Source of the DNA: Symmetrospora coprosmae
Lineage: Eukaryota; Basidiomycota; Cystobasidiomycetes; Symmetrosporaceae
Direction of reading: 5' to 3'
DNA length: 64,000 bases
Assembly (NCBI GenBank): GCA_008802785.1
Contig: VUYT01000012.1
Span: forward strand, 372,001 to 436,000
The notes beneath the pieces are model-generated. The model worked only from the letters and a program-made list of their open reading frames with translations. It had not been told where the DNA came from and made no database searches. A program made the translations under genes and the position numbers. This document shows positions 32,855-45,356 of the stretch, piece by piece (position 1 is the first letter of the stretch; every line of letters begins with the position of its first letter).

Positions 32855-35118
32855 ATGTCGAGCATACACTCTCCCGCTCCCTGCTCTGCTTCCTCTGACT
32901 CACGCAGATATCCGCCCGCCTACTCTTCACTCAGAGGCAACCGTCTCAAGCGCTTGTTTCTCAAACCGGACTCGACGACGGCATCTCTGCTCTACGACAA
33001 AGACGCTACGATGAACGCTCATGGTCCCAGCGGCGGACCACAGGTCGCCGTCTCGCTGGAAGCCCTGGACGCAATCAACTACCTACGACCAACGAACCAG
33101 GTCATCCTCCTGCTGCAGAAGGATGTCGAGTTCCCCAGCTTCCCCCACGAGCTGACAGGGACGGTGAGTGCACGAAACTCTTCGACCGTTCTCGACGAGT
33201 GCGTGTGCAGTCTGACCTGGCTGCCCGCTACGATGCGCCGCAGATCGATGAGAAGACGTGGTACGCACGCATGGACGAGCTTCAAAAGGCACTCAGACTC
33301 TACTGGCACTGGCTCGAGAAAGCCCTCTTTGCATTCGCATTCATCGCCAGCGTAACCATTGTGGGTGAACTCCTGCCGCCCGCAGAAGATCCCGCCCTGT
33401 CGTCCGCCTACTCGAGCGGTGCGTTGACTCCACCTCTCTCGTCTCCGATGCCGCTCCCGCCGTTCCCCGACCCCTTGTATCCCTTTGTGGGCAACGCTCC
33501 CGCAATGACCACATTTACCGGCACCCTGACCATCACCACGACTCCCTCATCTCCTCGCCGCTCTGACGCTACTACCTCGTCCGATGATGACCAGCCCTGG
33601 CCAATCATCTCTGCCATCACGCGCTACATCGACCAGCAAGCCGCAGACCACAACAGCGATCTAGACGAGGACAATGGACCCGTCTTATCCGATGACCCGC
33701 TCTCCTCATCCACCTTCTCCTCCGCCTCCGCCTCGTCCGCCGCCTCGTCAGTCGCCTCCGCAGCGAGCAGGACCGCATCAGCTCTTGCCGAGACTGCAAC
33801 CACCTCTGCGCGCTTCCTTCTCAAGCGCCAGCTCGGCATCAACGACAGTGACGATTCTGACGGCGACGTTCCAGCCGAAGCAGCATCGACGAACGATTCT
33901 GGAGATGTCGGCTATGGCAGCGATGGCGAGTACTACCCAATGGGCGATCGGTGGGCGGACGGCTACAGCTCCGACGTGCGCTGGGCGGCCATCGCAATCC
34001 TGATCGGCGTCCTCGTCGCCGTGTGGGTGCCGTGGATTGTAGTCAGCGTCCGGGTGAGCCCATGAAACCTGCTGTGCCACATTGCCGAATTGGGCGCTCC
34101 ACTGACATGCTTATGAGTTCAGAACAACCGCCGTTTGCGCGCACTCCTCGACTCGTGGAACACGGCAGACGGCCAGCTGGGACACATGCGCAGCCTGTCG
34201 TGGTCGCTCAACAAAGCTCCCGCCATGTCCAACTCCAAAATCCTCATCATTGGCCTCCCGTCGGGCCGACAGCAGCACCCGAGCGCCTTCCACGCGAATG
34301 CGTACCCACCCTCGTACGGTTTCGGGTATGGCTACGGCAACAACAGCGGCTTTGGCGGGCACCCGGAGATGCACGGCCACGGATACGGGTACAACGATCG
34401 AAGGAGTGGCGCTCTGCCGGACTATGAAGGACACGACATCAACAGCCCATACTATGCCGACCACAAAATAGGACCGCACGACTGGATGGCTCCGCCGGGT
34501 CACCTCGTGGCCCGCGGACCGGACCGCATGGACGATGATGCCAAGATCATTGAAGTCGACAGTGACCGCGATGAGCATGTCCGCAGGGAGAGGAGACACT
34601 CCGGAGGGAGCGGGCATCGCTCACCTGAGCCTCTAAGCCCAATCCATGAGGATTCGGAGGCCGAGGCCGATCTTGAGCGCGAGCGCGAGCACGCGCGATC
34701 AACGGCAAAGCACCAGAAGCGGACTTCTGCCCGCAGCACCAGCTCCTCTAGTCGTCCCAAGTCCGAGCGTGTCGCTTCGCTTCCTGCCGTAGCCGGCGAG
34801 CCTCGCAAAGTGCCCCGACGATCCAGTACTTCGTCGTCCATTGAAGGCGGATCCGGAGGAGCGACTGTCGCGTCGGTCTACCCGCCCTCAGAGACCGGGA
34901 CGACGCTCACCTTCTCTGGCACTGGTAAAGACAAGCCCAAGAACGTGAAGAAGCAGGACGGACTGAGAAGGCTCTCTCTTGGCACCAACGACACGAACCT
35001 CGAGCGCAAGCCGTCAAATGCCAGCGATGCGTACTCGACGTACTCTTCTGCTACCGTCATGGTCGATAATGGCAGCATTGACGACGATCACACGCTGAAG
35101 AATGGCAGATGGCTGTGA
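32855..35118 (+). CDS. Unknown two-pass membrane protein (715 aa)
   Basis: Three exons: 32855-33163, 33211-34053 and 34123-35118; the first intron is only 47 bases. A cytoplasmic-looking N-terminus of ~140 residues leads to a first membrane segment (LEKALFAFAFIASVTIVGELL). A ~200-residue Ser/Thr/Asp-rich loop follows, then a second segment (AAIAILIGVLVAVWVPWIVV). The intron lies just after the second segment. The C-terminal ~330 residues are polar: a Tyr/Gly/His-rich part (GFGYGYGNNSGFGG), then acidic and basic charged clusters and Ser-rich tail with RRxS sites. With two passes both ends would be on the same side. No family recognised; a plasma-membrane or ER scaffold is only a guess. Confidence 0.8.
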
Positions 35119-35374
35119 GCAGCGAGACGGGCAGGATGATTGCAGCGAGCCAATTTTCTAGATTACAACAACAGCCTAAGCAGATCTAGAGATTGAAAGG
35201 AGTTCTGCATGCAGACGCATGGAAATCGCAAGCCTGCCGACGTCCGGTAGACGTGTGTAGGGCGCTGTCGTCGCCGCCCTCACTGCTGCAGCTTCTCGCG
35301 CTTGCTACGCGCCTCCGCCGGAAGTATGCTCTTGGCGAGCAGCCACATCTGCAGGCCGATGCCGTCGCCGTGTC

Positions 35375-36472
35375 TCACTGCTGCAGGTTCTCGCGCTTGC
35401 TACGCTCCTCCCGAAGTACGCCCTTGACGAGGTCTCCGAACTCGAGGAGGGCCTTCCTCTCTTCGAGATTGACTGGATGCGGCATGCCCGGCCGCCCGCC
35501 TCCGCCTCTTGCACCTGCACCTGCACCTGGACGGTCGTGTCCTGTAGCAGCCGATTCTTCCTCGCCCGGCCTGTAGTAGAACTTGTTGGGTACACCCTCT
35601 GCCTCTCCGAGTCCGAGGATGTTGCGCACGCGTGTGTTTTGCGGGTAGCGCGGCGGTGCGTTTGGTATCCGCGAGAGTGTTGCCAAAAGGTCCTCTAGCA
35701 GGGGGTGCTTCGCCAGGAGCTGGCGGAGAGGGACGGAGGTGGCTGCGGGAGATTTGGGTCGGTCTGAGCGAACGCAGGACAGCGTGGACACCGCGAGCAT
35801 CCGACACAACGCACCTATGGCAAGAAGCTCGCTGTGCAGCAGAGGCTTGACCTCGTCCCGGTTGAGCGGGTCGGAGAGCGCATTCAGCCCTTCTTCCAAC
35901 GGATCCGGCGGCCACATGAGGTCAGGTAGGGCGCGCTTTGGCACTCTATCGTCGTCATCTCCTTCCCCTTGAGCATGTTTACGCTTTGCTGGGATGTACG
36001 AGCTGTTCGAGGGAGGCTGTACGGCGGTTGACACTGTCTGACGTAGAGCAGCGCAGGATTCGGCTGTGGCGAGGGGAGCAGGAGGGACGGAGAGGGGAAA
36101 GAAGCAAAGAGAACAGATGGGAGTCAGGGATGGGAGAGTAGACGGATTTGCTATTGGCTTGCCCACCCTTGTGACGCTTGAAGCACGGGACCGAGCAGCT
36201 GTTCGCGCGTGCGCATCAGTTTCAGCTCTTTAACCATTTCCCCAGCACTTGCAGAAGCTGCATTGCAGCAGGACTCACTATCCGACTCTGTCTACGGGAC
36301 AGTTGTACTTGATCTCGCTCCCTTCTGCCCTGCACACGCTGCATCGCGGTCCTGCTGCCTTGCTGTTCTGCTGCTGCTGCTGCTGCTGCTGCGCTCCTCC
36401 TCCTCCGCCTGCGCCACCACCAGCAGACGCAGACGCTCCCGCTCCTCCCTTTTTGCTCTTGCTCTTTCCCAT
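35375..36472 (-). CDS. HIT-type zinc-finger protein (Hit1/ZNHIT-like), polyQ N-terminus
   Basis: Three exons: 36472-36279, 36198-36167 (only 32 bases) and 36063-35375, 304 residues. The N-terminus is MGKSKSKKGG, Gly/Ala-rich and a run of eight Gln. The HIT finger spans residues ~43-75 over three exons: CSVC, KYNCPVD, YCSVPCFKRHK and a final Cys just after the second intron. The spacing matches zf-HIT except that the fourth ligand, normally Cys in CPxC, reads Asp. The C-terminal part has a helical LLHSELLAIGALCRML segment and RYPQNTRVRNILG. HIT-finger proteins such as Hit1 and Bcd1 work in box C/D snoRNP assembly; which member this is is not settled. It starts 37 bases from the TRM82 start on the other strand. 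Confidence 0.82.
36368..36391. repeat. (CTG)8 microsatellite coding for polyGln in the HIT-finger gene
   Basis: Eight CTG units on the plus strand, read as CAG on minus, encode eight Gln in the N-terminal part of the HIT-finger protein. Trinucleotide runs like this often vary in length between strains. Confidence 0.85.
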
Positions 36473-36509
36473 CTCGCCTGGAGGCAGCAGGCAATACGTG
36501 CACAAGGCA
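36473..36509. promoter_or_regulatory. 37-base divergent spacer between two start codons
   Basis: Separates the ATG of the HIT-finger gene (minus) from the ATG of TRM82 (plus). No other in-frame ATG was found for either protein that would move the starts apart, so the two promoters must overlap each other and probably the neighbouring coding sequence. Confidence 0.6.
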
Positions 36510-38918
36510 ATGACGACGGGTACTAGCAGCACGGCTGCCCCTCGCCGGCTTCCGCTGCAGACGCTCTCGCTGTCGCCCTCGGGTCGCCTCCTCGCAGTCT
36601 CCTATGCGGGCGTCATCCAGCTCGTCGACGTAGGGTGAGTCAGAGGAAAAGGAAGGGGGAGGGAACGGGCAGCAGCGACACTCAAACCGCATAGCAACAC
36701 GGATATGAAGACGAATAGCTGACGACGCGTGCTCTGTCTTTGTCGTTGTCGTTTGGCGGATGGCGGATGGCGGGCACAGCTCGGGCAAGCTCATCGCATC
36801 GAGCAGCCAGGCCGACTCGCACAAAAAGACACCTCAGCAGCCAGCATGCACCGTCCGGCAGCTCGTATGGTGGAGGGACGAGAAGCTCGTATCCAGCGGG
36901 GAGGACAAGATGCTCAAGGAGTGGGCTATCGGCGATGGCGGCGGCGACGGCGCGTCGTTGACCCTCAAAGAGGAGCGCGAGCTCACAAAGCGCGCCAACG
37001 CCATCTCCATCTCGAAAGATGGACACATTGTCCTGGTCGCCGACAAGTTTGGTGACGTCTATACGTGCGTGGGGACCGGCCAACGCCGTGTCGCTCTCTT
37101 GACTTGGTTGTTCTTGACACTGAAATCGGGCGCGCGCGTGTGCGCGTCGGCTCCTGCAGATTTGCCATGCACGGCTGCAACCCAATCCTACCCTCTCCCC
37201 CGGTCGCACACTTCCCGCCCTCGCAAGAAGCACCTGCCGAAGCTGCTGCTCCATCAGCTTCGACTTCCGGCAACGGAGAAGCAGGCAGCGCAGACGGGGC
37301 CAACGGAGCTCCAGCAGGCGAGGCAGCCGGCGATTCGACATCAGCCCCGCCGAGCAAGCGGCAAAAACAGATTCGGTATGACAATCGGCGAGCAGTAGAA
37401 ACCGGAAACGGCGAAGCAGACGGTGACGCAAAGCCAAAGAAGCACAGGGGCGGCATGTTCAAACCGCAGGATGGGATACGGCGCGGGACGGGCCAGGCGC
37501 CAGAGTGGCGGCACGTTGCGGCAAAGATATCTGCGACTGCCCCGCTGCTTGGCCACGTCAGCTTGCTCACCGCCATGCTCCTGCTCGACGATGCAGATCC
37601 CGTCCGAGGGACTACGGGACAGGCCAGCCTGCCGCGCATCGTCACTGCCGACCGGGATGAGCACGTCAGGGTCAGCAGGTGGCCGCAGGGCTGGCGGATT
37701 GAGCGGTTCCTGCTGGGGCAGAAGAAGTGGGTCGGCTCTGACGCCTAGTCTAGTACCACGATAGGTCGCATGGCTGACGCGAGCGTTTCACTTTACGCTT
37801 CCGACAGGTTCGTCTCGTGCCTCGCTCTCCATCCATCAAACCCCAATCTTCTCCTCGCAGCGGGCGGCGACGACAATGTGCGCGTGTGGGACCTGACAAC
37901 CTACCGCTGCATCGACAGCGCCTCGTTCCCGCTAGAGGCGCTCAAAGGCACTGCAGAGATCACGCTCAGTGTCCCGCCCATGATGCAGGGCAAGCGGATC
38001 CGGCGCAAGCTGGGCCGGCTGGAAAGGGAGCGTCAGGCCGAGCGGGAGCAGAGCGGCAGTCAAGCTTTCGTGTCTGCGCCCTCGTCCGCGCCCGCGCCCA
38101 CGAACGGAGAGGCGGCGGTAGATGCGACCGCGAACGCTGAGGCGGCCACCGAAGCAGGAGCAGAAGCAGAAGCAGAAGCGAAGGAAGCAGCGCTCGGCGC
38201 AGTAATAGCCGAGGCGGAACACGGACAGCAAGAGGAGACGACGCTTGACAAGCTCGTCGCACTCGGTGTCAAGCTCAAAACGCGAAAGCTAGACCTCGCC
38301 ATCCGCAAGATGACATTTGTCAGCGGGCCGTCTGGAGAGGCCAAAGATGGCGTTCTCGTCTTCTCTTCCGTCGGGTGAGTCGTTGCTCTGGGAAGCGGAT
38401 GTGTTGCAAAAGGATGCGCTGAGAACGTCTTGTCGTGTGTGCACATCAGGTCCGACACCCTTCTCGCATACCCGACGGCATCGCTGAATGTCGATGGGAC
38501 ATCCCGGGCCACGGAAGAGCCGCAAGTCATCAAGTTGCATCATCCCGTGCTCGACATTACCTCTAACGCTACCGTGCAACACCTCTTCGTCTCGCTTGAC
38601 ATCGATACAACACCATCGGCCGAGTCATCAGCGCCGACAGAAGAAAAGGCTAGCTCGTCCACCACCCCGGCCGTCCGCTGCTTTGCGTTGGCGATGGATG
38701 GCTCTGGCCGCCTGGAGCCGGTCGACAACCACCCTGCGCTTGCATCGCTCAACACCGAATGCAGCATACCGGTAACTGACGCCGAGCCGTACCCGGACCA
38801 CAACTCGCTATACCCTGAGATAGGCTTGCTCAGCAAAGACCCTTCTGGACCCGGGTCGTTCACTGGCCAGGGCGAGGACCAGGAGGAGGGAGACGATAGC
38901 ATGCTCGTAGAGGAATAG
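36510..38918 (+). CDS. TRM82: tRNA (guanine-N7) methyltransferase non-catalytic subunit Trm82 (WD40)
   Basis: Five exons: 36510-36634, 36780-37064, 37160-37726, 37808-38374 and 38450-38918, 670 residues. Trm82 is the WD-repeat partner that stabilises the catalytic Trm8 subunit, which makes m7G46 in tRNA. Diagnostic segments: SGRLLAVSYAG, ERELTKRANAISISKDG and VADKFGDVY, LLGHVSLLTAMLL, ITADRDEHVRVSRWP as the family pattern VTADRDEHVRVSRWP here, and AGGDDNVRVWDL. The WIERFLLGQKK/FVSCLALHP join across the fourth exon boundary confirms the splice. Two family-typical loops are enlarged by Ala/Glu-rich insertions (around residues 150-195 and 340-400), which explains the length above the ~450 residues of yeast. 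Confidence 0.92.
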
Positions 38919-39090
38919 CCGTAATCCTCAGCAAATTCTTGCCGTTTCAATCGAGAAAGACAGAACGGTGCTGTCGTACCAGGGGTCTGTTCTTGCACAT
39001 CTATTACGCAATGACTGATAACCGGACAGGCGAGTTATCTCCTGATGCTCGAACCGAGTCGCAGGGCGTGGTACTCTCGGCTTCAGTTAC

Positions 39091-41924
<2,834 letters not shown>

Positions 41925-42685
41925 CTAGTCGCACCTCCCGTCGTCCCAGCCGTCCTTCCACCGGCGGAGCACCTTTGCACAGTCAAACTCCTTCTTTCCC
42001 AAGCGCGTGTTGACCTCGTTGTGGATCTGGCAGAGCCATGTGCTGAGCGCGAGCCTGGAGCTCACGTCTGGCGGGCCAACTTTGAGCATCTCGTTCGACA
42101 GCTCATCCGCGCAGTGCCGGCAAGGGTACAGCGCAGGCAGGGCGTTGAAGAGCGAGCGCGCATTCTGCTGGTGCTGCTCCGAGGGCGCGTCCGGGTAGTA
42201 GGCCGCGGTCGAGTGGAGGAAGGTCCACGTATGCCGCCCGAGCTGCTCGACGTCGGCCGGACACGCCTTGTACGGGTGCGCCGCATCGGCGTTGGCGGGC
42301 ACCATTGCAGTTCCAGCTCCGGCTCCAGCCAGTGCTGCACCGAAACCACCTGCTCCTGCCATGGCGTTCGCTGATGTTGCTTTGCCTTTTCCCTTGTTGC
42401 CGCCGCCGCCGCCACCAGCAGCCACGGCGCCGAACGCCTTCAAGCTGTTGCAAGCCTGGAACATGCGCGCAGGTACGAGTAGACAGGTGAGGGGTCAGAC
42501 AGGATGTCCCCCGACGTGCCCCTTCATTGCTGCGTGTCGCCTACCTTGCAGGGCTTCCCGTCAGGCCCGAGTATGACGCCGTTCGCCCCTATCCGGTTGC
42601 CCGAGGCTGGCTGCTGCTGCTTTGTCGCAGGCAGAGAGACCTCTGCAGGGCGTGTGTTCTCGTCGCCACTATCTGATGCGGCCAT
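41925..42685 (-). CDS. ERV1: FAD-linked sulfhydryl oxidase Erv1/ALR (mitochondrial disulfide relay)
   Basis: Two exons, 42685-42545 and 42455-41925, 223 residues. Erv1 reoxidises Mia40 in the intermembrane space and passes electrons to cytochrome c or oxygen. The N-terminal shuttle part carries DGKPCK joined across the intron to ACNSLKAFG (CxxC pair), a Gly-rich linker, then the ERV/ALR domain: CPADVEQLGRHTWTFLHS, the active-site YPCRHCADEL (CxxC next to FAD), WLCQIHNEVN and the structural KKEFDC...WKDGWDDGRCD. Length and order match the family. Its start lies 172 bases from that of COQ6 on the other strand. Confidence 0.95.
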
Positions 42686-42857
42686 AGTTACTATGCTGCT
42701 TGCTCGGACCGTCTGCTGATGTGTGATGCTGCCTCAAAGCAGGGCAACTGGTCGTGTCTACTCGCCGTCCCTCGTGCACTTTGCGATCCTCGTGCCTGCC
42801 CGCTCGCTCGCTCTCCATCCTCAGCTCGGCCGAAGAGGGCCGGAAGCAGCAGCGACC
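42686..42857. promoter_or_regulatory. 172-base bidirectional promoter between ERV1 and COQ6
   Basis: Separates the divergent start codons of two mitochondrial redox genes. No TATA box is evident. A CTCGCTCGCTCTC tract lies at about 42805-42817. Shared control is inferred only from the arrangement. Confidence 0.55.
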
Positions 42858-45151
42858 ATGTCCTTCATCGCAAGCAGCAGCACCAGCAGCACCACTACTA
42901 GCGCCAGGAGTGCATTGGTGGCCGCGACCAGGAATGCGATGGCCGCCCCCACCGTCACACGCGCTCTCTCGACGGCAGCCGCGAGCGCGAGCAGCACCAT
43001 CGGGCCGCCGTGTACCTGTCGACCCATGCGATCCACCGGCAGCAAAAGGGCGACGAGCAGGGCTAGCAGGGCCTCCTTCACTCCGTCTCAGCGATCCCTC
43101 GCAACTGTTTCGAGCCGTCTCGCACAGCCCGTCGCGACGCCGCCATCGAGACCACCTCCCGCAGCGACTGGACCACCAGAAGAGCACGACATCGTCATTG
43201 TCGGAGGTGGACCTGTCGGCCTTGCGTTCGCCAACGCTCTATGTACGCCGATGTATTATCATATGAGATGTATGACCTGCTCGCTCAAGCTCATGCCGCG
43301 GCTGACACCTCGTGCGCGCATTGCTATCCCATCCGCCACTCCCGCATCGACCTCGTAAAAACAGCGGCAAGTCGCGCTGTGCAGGAAGCAGGCTACCGCG
43401 TCTCGCTGCTCGAAGGATCCGACCTCGAGAAAGTCGCTTCCTGGAGGTTGCCACAGGGGAAATGGTCAAACAGGATCAGCAGCATTACCGAAGACAGCCA
43501 GGCCTTTCTCAAGGGTGAGCACGGGTTGCACATCCCATTGGTGCATGTCTCGCAATGCACTCTGCTCTCAAGCTGACGAGCCTCTGGCCCCGCAGCTTCG
43601 GGCGGCTGGCAGCGCATCGACATGAGCCGGACGCGTCCATGCGATGAGATGCAGGTGAGCAGCATCGGCCTGACCGTTGACGCCTGTAGAGTCTCCTGAG
43701 ACCGCGGAGCAGTACGCTAAACCCTTTTCTCTTGCTCTATCGCCGTCACTGCGCAGGTGTGGGACGGACTGACAGGGTCCCGCATCGAGTTCTCCGCATG
43801 GGATGTGCACCCAAACGCAACAGGGACCCCAGAAATGTCCAAGTTTGTCGAGAACCTCAATCTGCAGAAAGGACTGCTCCTCAACCTGCGCGAGCAGAAC
43901 CGCGTCGAGATCATCGACAAGACACGAGTCGCCGCCATCGAGGAGGGCGTGTCCACGATCACCACGAGCGCAGACGCAGCAGCTGGCGCAAGGGCAGACG
44001 GCGGCTGGCCGGTTGTGGTTCTCGAGAACGGGCGCCGGATACGGGCGCGCCTTCTCGTCGGCGCAGACGGCGCCAACTCGCCCGTCAAAAAGTACTCTGG
44101 CATTGAGACGAGCGGATGGGCGTACGACGCTCACTGTCTCGTTGGCACGCTCGAGCTCAACACGACAGCCTTGGACACAAACACTACAGCATGGCAGCGC
44201 TTCCTGCCTGTCGGGCCATTGGGTTTTTTGCCTGTACGTGGTGTCGGTTGATGCGCAAACGTGCGTGCGTGCATGCGTGCTGACCGAACGTGCCTCCGCC
44301 CCTTGCAGATTGCCGACAAATATGGCTCACTGGCCTGGAGCACCAAGCCCCACCTCGCAGCCGCGCTAAAGAAGCTCGACTCGGAGACTCTGACTGCGCT
44401 CATCAATGCATCCTTCCGACTGCCTTGGCCATCTCTCTCGTACCTGTACGACCGCCTTGTGCAGGATCCGACCAATCTCCTGCAAGAGATTGCCTGGCGA
44501 AGCGCACCGGAGAATGTGGACCGGTCTAGGCTACCGAAGGAGCACACGGAGGTCCCACCGCTCGTCACGGCTGTCCATCTCGAGACGTGCGCGTCGTTTC
44601 CATTGCGCATGTCACACGCCGCAGTCTACCTCGGCGAGAGCACACCAGGAGGCCTGCCAAAGCGCACGGCTCTAGTCGGCGACGCGGCGCACACGGTGCA
44701 TCCCATGGCTGGGCAGGGCCTCAACATGGGCCTGGGCGACGCGGCCTCCTTAGCGCGTACAGTGGACGCGGCCATCCTGCAAGGCGCGGATGTCGGATCC
44801 AAGCTGGCGCTGCACACCTATCCGCGCGAGCGCTACCTGGCCAACCACAACATCATGAGCTTCATTGACAAGCTGCACAAGCTGTATGCCGTCGAGCACA
44901 GCGCACCCATTGTGTGGGCACGCAGTACCGGCGTGGAGATCCTGAATGAGCTGCCGAGCATCAAGGGCGCCATGATGGGCACAGCGGGGGCCAAGACGGA
45001 AGCTGGTGCGGGCGGAAACAGGCTAGGAAGCGCTGGCGTCTGGAAGGGCGTCGCATCGGCCGTGGAGTTTGCGGATGGCGCAAGAGGGGTTGCGAGTGCC
45101 CTGGCTGGTACGCTGCGGAACAGGCTTGCCAGCGCAATTGCGACCAAGTGA
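42858..45151 (+). CDS. COQ6: Ubiquinone biosynthesis monooxygenase Coq6 (FAD-dependent)
   Basis: Flavin-dependent C5-hydroxylase of the ubiquinone (coenzyme Q) pathway, on the matrix side of the inner mitochondrial membrane. The first ~90 residues are rich in Ser, Arg, Ala and Thr with few acids, a typical mitochondrial presequence. FAD-binding Rossmann motif HDIVIVGGGPVGLAFANAL follows. Introns then split the N-terminal third (junctions near 43243, 43515, 43652 and 44235). The other flavin-monooxygenase motifs are RLLVGADGANSPVK and the C-terminal RTALVGDAAHTVHPMAGQGLNMGLGD. LEGSDLEKV and WDGLTGSRIEF are Coq6-like. The tail is Ala/Gly-rich. Splice details of the second exon are approximate. 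Confidence 0.92.
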
Positions 45152-45356
45152 GGGGCATTTCGAGTGTGCGAGATGGCGTTCATGTGTTGCAGCAATGTAT
45201 ATACGTCCACATGTAGCCGTCCTACCTCGCGCGAGCTCGCAGGGTCTGCCCGGTCTTTCGAAAATAGGGGTAGCCATGCAGCCCTTCCCGTGCTCTCTCG
45301 CTCTAGCTTGGGCTCTCACTACGGAAGAAGGCTTGCACAGGACGAGCAGCGACATC

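Noticed and set aside
36160-36237. An ATG at 36237 starting a short first exon for the gene at 35375
   Set aside because: The bases encode the second half of a HIT finger in another frame, with good splice sites on both sides; the HIT reading explains all exons.
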